From the NCBI GenBank assembly GCA_030036985.1, contig JASHSD010000847.1, forward strand, positions 1-8,946: a stretch of DNA of 8,946 nt, given 5' to 3'. The notes beneath the pieces are model-generated. The model saw nothing but the letters and a program-made list of their open reading frames with translations, made no database searches and was not told where the DNA came from. Of this stretch, positions 6,263-8,946 are shown piece by piece (positions within the stretch are counted from its first letter, which is position 1; every line of letters starts with the position of its first letter). The translations under genes and the position numbers were made by a program. This stretch comes from Bryobacteraceae bacterium. GTDB taxonomy: Bacteria; Acidobacteriota; Terriglobia; Bryobacterales; Bryobacteraceae.

Positions 6263-6558
6263 ACGAGTGGGAATGGCAGCTGCTCGAGGACAAACCGCCG
6301 CTGGATCGCTGCGTGGTTCACGGCGTTGAACTGACCACCGGCGCCCGCGTGCGTCTGCATCCGCGGCAGGGCGGCGACATCATGGACGCGGCGCTGGCGG
6401 GAAAGATCGCAATAGTCGAGGCGTTCGAACAGGATTACGAAGGTGGGGTTCAGGCGGCGGTCGTGATTGAAGACGATCCCGGCCGGGATCTGGGAATGCT
6501 GCGGCAGCCCGGCCATCGTTTCTTCTTCAGTCTGGAAGAGATCGAGCCGATTTCATGA
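6259..6558 (+). CDS. Small conserved hydrogenase-operon protein of unknown function (99 aa)
   Basis: ATG at 6259 overlaps the upstream stop (ATGA); the SD is weak, so translation is probably coupled. The sequence is a compact beta-rich domain: VELTTGARVRLHPRQGGDIMD (about 23-43), AALAGKIAIVEAFEQDYEGGVQAAVVIEDDPGRDLG (about 44-79), and RQPGHRFFFSLEEIEPI (about 82-98). The GARVRL and AGKIAIVEA segments suggest a small beta-barrel like those that bind nucleic acid or protein partners. The DDPGRDLG and PGHRFFF motifs are, from memory, typical of this hydrogenase-linked family. One cysteine (Cys18) and one nearby histidine (His21) are present. Function is unknown. It is immediately followed, with a 4-base overlap, by the hydrogenase endopeptidase gene, so a role in large-subunit maturation is plausible but not shown. 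Confidence 0.72.
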   Translation: MNEWEWQLLEDKPPLDRCVVHGVELTTGARVRLHPRQGGDIMDAALAGKIAIVEAFEQDYEGGVQAAVVIEDDPGRDLGMLRQPGHRFFFSLEEIEPIS

Positions 6559-7040
6559 TTCTCATTGCCTGCATCGGAAACATATTCCTCGGCGATGATG
6601 GCTTCGGCGTGGAAGTCGCGCGCCGGCTGGAGCGTTCCACGTTGCCGCCGGAGGTGATCGTAAAGGACTTCGGGATTCGCGGCTTCGATCTGACCTGGGC
6701 GCTCATGGAGACATGGGATCTGGTGATTCTGGTGGACGCGTGCCCGCGCGGTGGAACTCCTGGCGACGTTTATCTCATCGAGCCGGAGCCGGTCGAGGCA
6801 ACCTCGGGCCAAATGAGCATCGATGCGCACAGCATGAACCCCATCGCCGTGCTGCGAACAGTCCGGTCGATGGGCGGTCCGGCGAATCGCATGCTGCTGG
6901 TGGGCTGCGAGCCTGCCGATCTCGGCGGCGAAGAAGGCAAGCTGGGTCTGAGCGACGTCGTGGCAGCGGCGGTCGATCGCGCCGTTGCGCTGATTCACGA
7001 TGCGATCGCCAATACAGGGGAACAAGTGTCATGCCGTTGA
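6555..7040 (+). CDS. Hydrogenase maturation endopeptidase (HyaD/HybD family)
   Basis: Nickel-checking protease that removes the C-terminal tail of the large subunit once nickel is inserted, here presumably HhyL after His577. 161 aa, the usual length for the family. The N-terminus has IGNIFLGDDGFG with Asp14 and Asp15; Asp15 matches the nickel-contacting acidic residue (Glu16 in E. coli HybD). Asp61 in LVDACPRGG and His92 in DAHSMNP match the other two HybD metal ligands (Asp62 and His93). GCEPADLGGEEGKLGLS at about 116-132 is the typical downstream segment. The ATG overlaps the previous stop by 4 bases and the 3' end overlaps the next gene by 10. The assigned symbol in group 1h operons varies, so none is given. 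Confidence 0.93.
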   Translation: MILIACIGNIFLGDDGFGVEVARRLERSTLPPEVIVKDFGIRGFDLTWALMETWDLVILVDACPRGGTPGDVYLIEPEPVEATSGQMSIDAHSMNPIAVLRTVRSMGGPANRMLLVGCEPADLGGEEGKLGLSDVVAAAVDRAVALIHDAIANTGEQVSCR

Positions 7041-7249
7041 GAACGATGGAACGAGACAACGATCGGGGAGTGGACAATCCGAAGGACAAGTGGTTCCTGT
7101 TAAGCGGAGCGGCGTTGTTCCTTGTCGGCGCGGGACTGATTCTTTCAAGACCCAACCTGCGCCGGCGCCTGAAAGGCGTGGGCGTCGGGAACCTGCTGCT
7201 GGCGGCGCTGCCGGATGTTCAGCGGCTTCTCCGGCTGCGGTCGATGTAA
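7031..7249 (+). CDS. Small single-pass membrane protein (DUF6893-like, 72 aa)
   Basis: The ATG at 7031 is preceded by AGGGGA (7016-7021) with 9 bases spacing and overlaps the endopeptidase 3' end by 10 bases. The frame is open further upstream, but that part is the endopeptidase in another frame. The protein has a charged N-terminus, a membrane segment at about 21-39 (WFLLSGAALFLVGAGLILS), then RPNLRRRLK and a second hydrophobic or amphipathic stretch (VGVGNLLLAALPDVQRLLRL). The basic cluster after the helix predicts C-terminus in the cytoplasm. A tiny membrane protein (DUF6893, from memory) occurs at this position in other group 1h operons. It is the only predicted membrane protein here, so it may anchor the hydrogenase. 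Function is unproven. Confidence 0.75.
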   Translation: MPLRTMERDNDRGVDNPKDKWFLLSGAALFLVGAGLILSRPNLRRRLKGVGVGNLLLAALPDVQRLLRLRSM

Positions 7250-7266
7250 TATTCAGCGGAGCCCAT

Positions 7267-7566
7267 ATGTGTCTCGCCATACCAGGAATGATCGTCGAGG
7301 TGCTAGGAGAAAACTCCGATCTGGCGCTGGTCGACGTGTTGGGCGTGCGCCGCAAAGTGGATCTCGGGCTGTTGCTCGATGAACATCCAACGGCGGGCGA
7401 TTGGGTTCTGATTCACGTCGGTTTCGCCATGAGCAAAATCAGCGAAGCCGATGCAAAGGACCAGCTGCGGCTGCTCACCGAACTGGGCGAACAGCAGGCG
7501 GCGATCGAGGAGGTTCAGGGTTACGGCGTTGACTTCCTTGTTGGCGAGAATGGGCGGGGAGGGTGA
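7267..7566 (+). CDS. hypC: Hydrogenase maturation chaperone HypC
   Basis: HypC/HybG/HupF-family chaperone that works with HypD to carry the Fe(CN)2CO unit and deliver it to the large subunit. 99 aa, close to the family length. It begins MCLAIPG, with the essential Cys2 that is exposed after removal of the initiator methionine. The family motif HVGFAMSKI is present with His50, and the middle shows the usual DVLGVRRKVDLGLL beta segments. The ATG at 7267 is chosen because the family always starts with MC; GCGGAG lies just upstream at about 7256-7261. The frame is open upstream but overlaps other genes. It lies 17 bases after the small membrane protein and 3 bases before hypD. Confidence 0.96.
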   Translation: MCLAIPGMIVEVLGENSDLALVDVLGVRRKVDLGLLLDEHPTAGDWVLIHVGFAMSKISEADAKDQLRLLTELGEQQAAIEEVQGYGVDFLVGENGRGG

Positions 7567-7569
7567 ACG

Positions 7570-8697
7570 ATGCAGTTCGTGGATGAGTTTCGCCGGCCGG
7601 ACCTGATCACGAAGGCCGCGGATGAGATCCGCCGTCTGGCCGATCCCGCGCGGCACTACCGCTTCATGGAGGTCTGCGGCGGCCATACACACGCGATCTA
7701 TCGCTTCGGGCTGAAGGATCTGCTGCCGTCGAATATCGAACTCGTGCACGGGCCCGGCTGCCCGGTCTGTGTGCTGCCGATGGGCAGAATCGACGACGGC
7801 CTTTCCATCGCGGAGCGCGGCGACGTGATCTTCACCGCTTTCGGCGACATGATGCGTGTGCCCGGAACGCACGGAAGCCCGCTCGAATACAAAGCCCGCG
7901 GCACGGACATTCGCATAGTCTATTCGCCCGCGGACGCGCTGCGAATGGCGCAGGCGAATCCGGACAAGCACGTGATGTTTTTCGCGATCGGTTTCGAGAC
8001 CACGGCGCCATCGACCGCGCTGACGCTCATGCGCGCGAAGAAAGAGAACGTGCGCAATTTTTCCGTCTTCTCGAACCACGTCACCATCATCCCTGCCATT
8101 CGCGCCATTCTGGATTCGCCCGACATGCGGATCGACGCATTCATCGGACCGGGCCACGTCTCAACGGTGATCGGCTGCAGGCCCTATGGATGGATCGCGA
8201 ACAATGAGAGCAAGCCGATCGTGGTGACCGGGTTTGAGCCGCTGGATCTGCTGCAATCCGTCGTCATGCTGCTGCGGCAGCTGAACGCGAATGAACGCAG
8301 GGTGGAAAACCAATACAAGCGCGTAGTGCCGTGGGAAGGCAATCGCGCCGCGCTCAAAGCGATGGCCGAGGTGTTCGAACTGCGTCCTTATTTCGAATGG
8401 CGCGGGCTGGGCTTCATATCGCAATCGGCGCTGCGGCTGCGCGAGGATTATGCGGACTGGGACACCGAGAAGCGCTTTCTCGTGCCCGGCGTGCGCGTCA
8501 CCGATCCGAAGGCCGCCCAGTGCGGCGAGGTTTTGAAAGGCGTGCTGAAACCGGCGCAGTGCAAGTTGTTCGGCAGGGAGTGCACGCCCGAGCATCCGGT
8601 GGGCGCGCTGATGGTGTCTTCGGAAGGGTCCTGCGCCGCTTACTATAGCTACGAGCATCGCAAGGCTTCCGTCTTGTCCCATCTTCCGGCGGCCTGA
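7570..8697 (+). CDS. hypD: Hydrogenase maturation protein HypD
   Basis: [4Fe-4S] scaffold that, with HypC, assembles the Fe(CN)2CO group using cyanide delivered by HypE/HypF. 375 aa, a normal full length. The key motifs are intact: VCGGHTH with Cys36 and His39, GPGCPVCVLP with Cys64 and Cys67 (equivalent to E. coli Cys41, Cys69 and Cys72), and FAIGFETTAPSTA in the central domain. The C-terminal cluster ligands are Cys318, Cys331, Cys338 and Cys355. The ATG at 7570 is preceded by a G-rich SD (GGGGAGGG, about 7556-7563). It lies between hypC and hypE in the common C-D-E order. Confidence 0.97.
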   Translation: MQFVDEFRRPDLITKAADEIRRLADPARHYRFMEVCGGHTHAIYRFGLKDLLPSNIELVHGPGCPVCVLPMGRIDDGLSIAERGDVIFTAFGDMMRVPGTHGSPLEYKARGTDIRIVYSPADALRMAQANPDKHVMFFAIGFETTAPSTALTLMRAKKENVRNFSVFSNHVTIIPAIRAILDSPDMRIDAFIGPGHVSTVIGCRPYGWIANNESKPIVVTGFEPLDLLQSVVMLLRQLNANERRVENQYKRVVPWEGNRAALKAMAEVFELRPYFEWRGLGFISQSALRLREDYADWDTEKRFLVPGVRVTDPKAAQCGEVLKGVLKPAQCKLFGRECTPEHPVGALMVSSEGSCAAYYSYEHRKASVLSHLPAA

Positions 8698-8704
8698 GCG
8701 CGCG

Positions 8705-8946
8705 ATGACCGGCACTCTTCCCCGCATTCGATTTCGCGACCCGCAGGTGGAGATGGCGCACGGCGCGGGCGGCATCGCCAGCCGCCGGCTGGTCGAGGGA
8801 TTGTTCGCGCCGCTGCTGTTTGGCTCGTCGGGCGCTCCGCTCGGCGACGCCGCGCACGTGAATATCGATGGCGCGCGCGTCGCGATTACGACGGACAGCT
8901 TTGTGGTTAAGCCGCTCCGCTTTCCCGGCGGATCGATCGGCGAGCT
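8705..8946 (+). CDS. hypE: Hydrogenase maturation protein HypE, 3' truncated by window edge
   Basis: N-terminal 80 residues of HypE, which dehydrates a thiocarboxamide on its C-terminal cysteine to thiocyanate and supplies the cyanide ligands. The ATG at 8705 begins 7 bases after the hypD stop with no clear SD. Family motifs are seen: MAHGAGG (residues 17-23), then GDAAHVNIDGARVAITTDSFVV with the ATP/metal-site Asp65, and RFPGGSIGEL just before the window ends. The C-terminal PRxC-type cysteine motif lies outside the window and cannot be checked. Confidence 0.95.
   Translation, partial: MTGTLPRIRFRDPQVEMAHGAGGIASRRLVEGLFAPLLFGSSGAPLGDAAHVNIDGARVAITTDSFVVKPLRFPGGSIGE

Noticed and set aside
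6713..7030. Upstream extension of the small membrane protein
   Set aside because: It is the endopeptidase gene read in another frame; the ATG at 7031 has an SD at the right distance.
7267..8946. Possible divergence or damage in the hyp genes
   Set aside because: HypC Cys2, all expected HypD cysteines and the visible HypE motifs are intact, so these are ordinary maturation genes.
1..8946. CRISPR arrays, tRNA or rRNA genes, insertion sequences and attachment sites
   Set aside because: I looked for regularly spaced repeats, transposase or integrase motifs and terminal inverted repeats and saw none; the window is nearly all coding for one operon.

Overview
The window is almost entirely one tightly packed plus-strand operon for a [NiFe]-hydrogenase of the group 1h type (Hhy, also called actinobacterial-type or group 5). 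It includes the operon's uncharacterised accessory genes and the start of a hypC-hypD-hypE maturation cluster. The hydrogenase class is read from the proteins: a small subunit with no Tat signal and a C-x-x-D proximal-cluster motif, and a large subunit with RICGICGDNH and DPCLPCGVH nickel motifs. The organism is a moderately GC-rich bacterium. The gene set is shared by Actinobacteria, Acidobacteria, Chloroflexi, Verrucomicrobia, Planctomycetes and some Proteobacteria. The NarL-type regulator and overall style would suit an acidobacterium or similar soil bacterium, but sequence alone does not settle this.

Layout. Bases 1-589 hold the 3' part of a NarL/LuxR-type response regulator cut by the window edge. 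Bases 590-730 (141 bp) are the only sizeable non-coding stretch. They are relatively AT-rich, contain a small hairpin near the start and a strong Shine-Dalgarno at the end, and presumably carry the operon promoter. Then follow hhyS (731-1822), hhyL (1819-3615), a NifU-C-domain-like protein (3612-4157), a DUF5947-like protein with a cysteine-rich knuckle (4154-4810), a DUF6084-like protein (4803-5456), a 269-residue conserved unknown (5453-6262), a 99-residue conserved unknown (6259-6558), a HyaD/HybD-type maturation endopeptidase (6555-7040), a 72-residue single-pass membrane protein (7031-7249), hypC (7267-7566), hypD (7570-8697) and the beginning of hypE (8705 to the edge). Nine consecutive genes, hhyS to the small membrane protein, overlap by 4 to 10 bases at all eight junctions, so translation is very probably coupled.

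How it works together. HypC, HypD and HypE build the Fe(CN)2CO half of the active site. The endopeptidase trims the 21-residue C-terminal tail of HhyL after nickel insertion. HhyS supplies three iron-sulfur clusters for electrons leaving the active site. The NifU-like, DUF5947, DUF6084, 269-aa and 99-aa proteins lie between the structural genes and the protease. They probably form a dedicated assembly or electron-transfer module whose functions are unknown. The small membrane protein could tie the otherwise soluble enzyme to the membrane. hypA, hypB and hypF are not in the window. Related enzymes oxidise H2 at trace or atmospheric levels, although the Ralstonia enzyme of this type was reported not to have high affinity, so the affinity here cannot be read from sequence.
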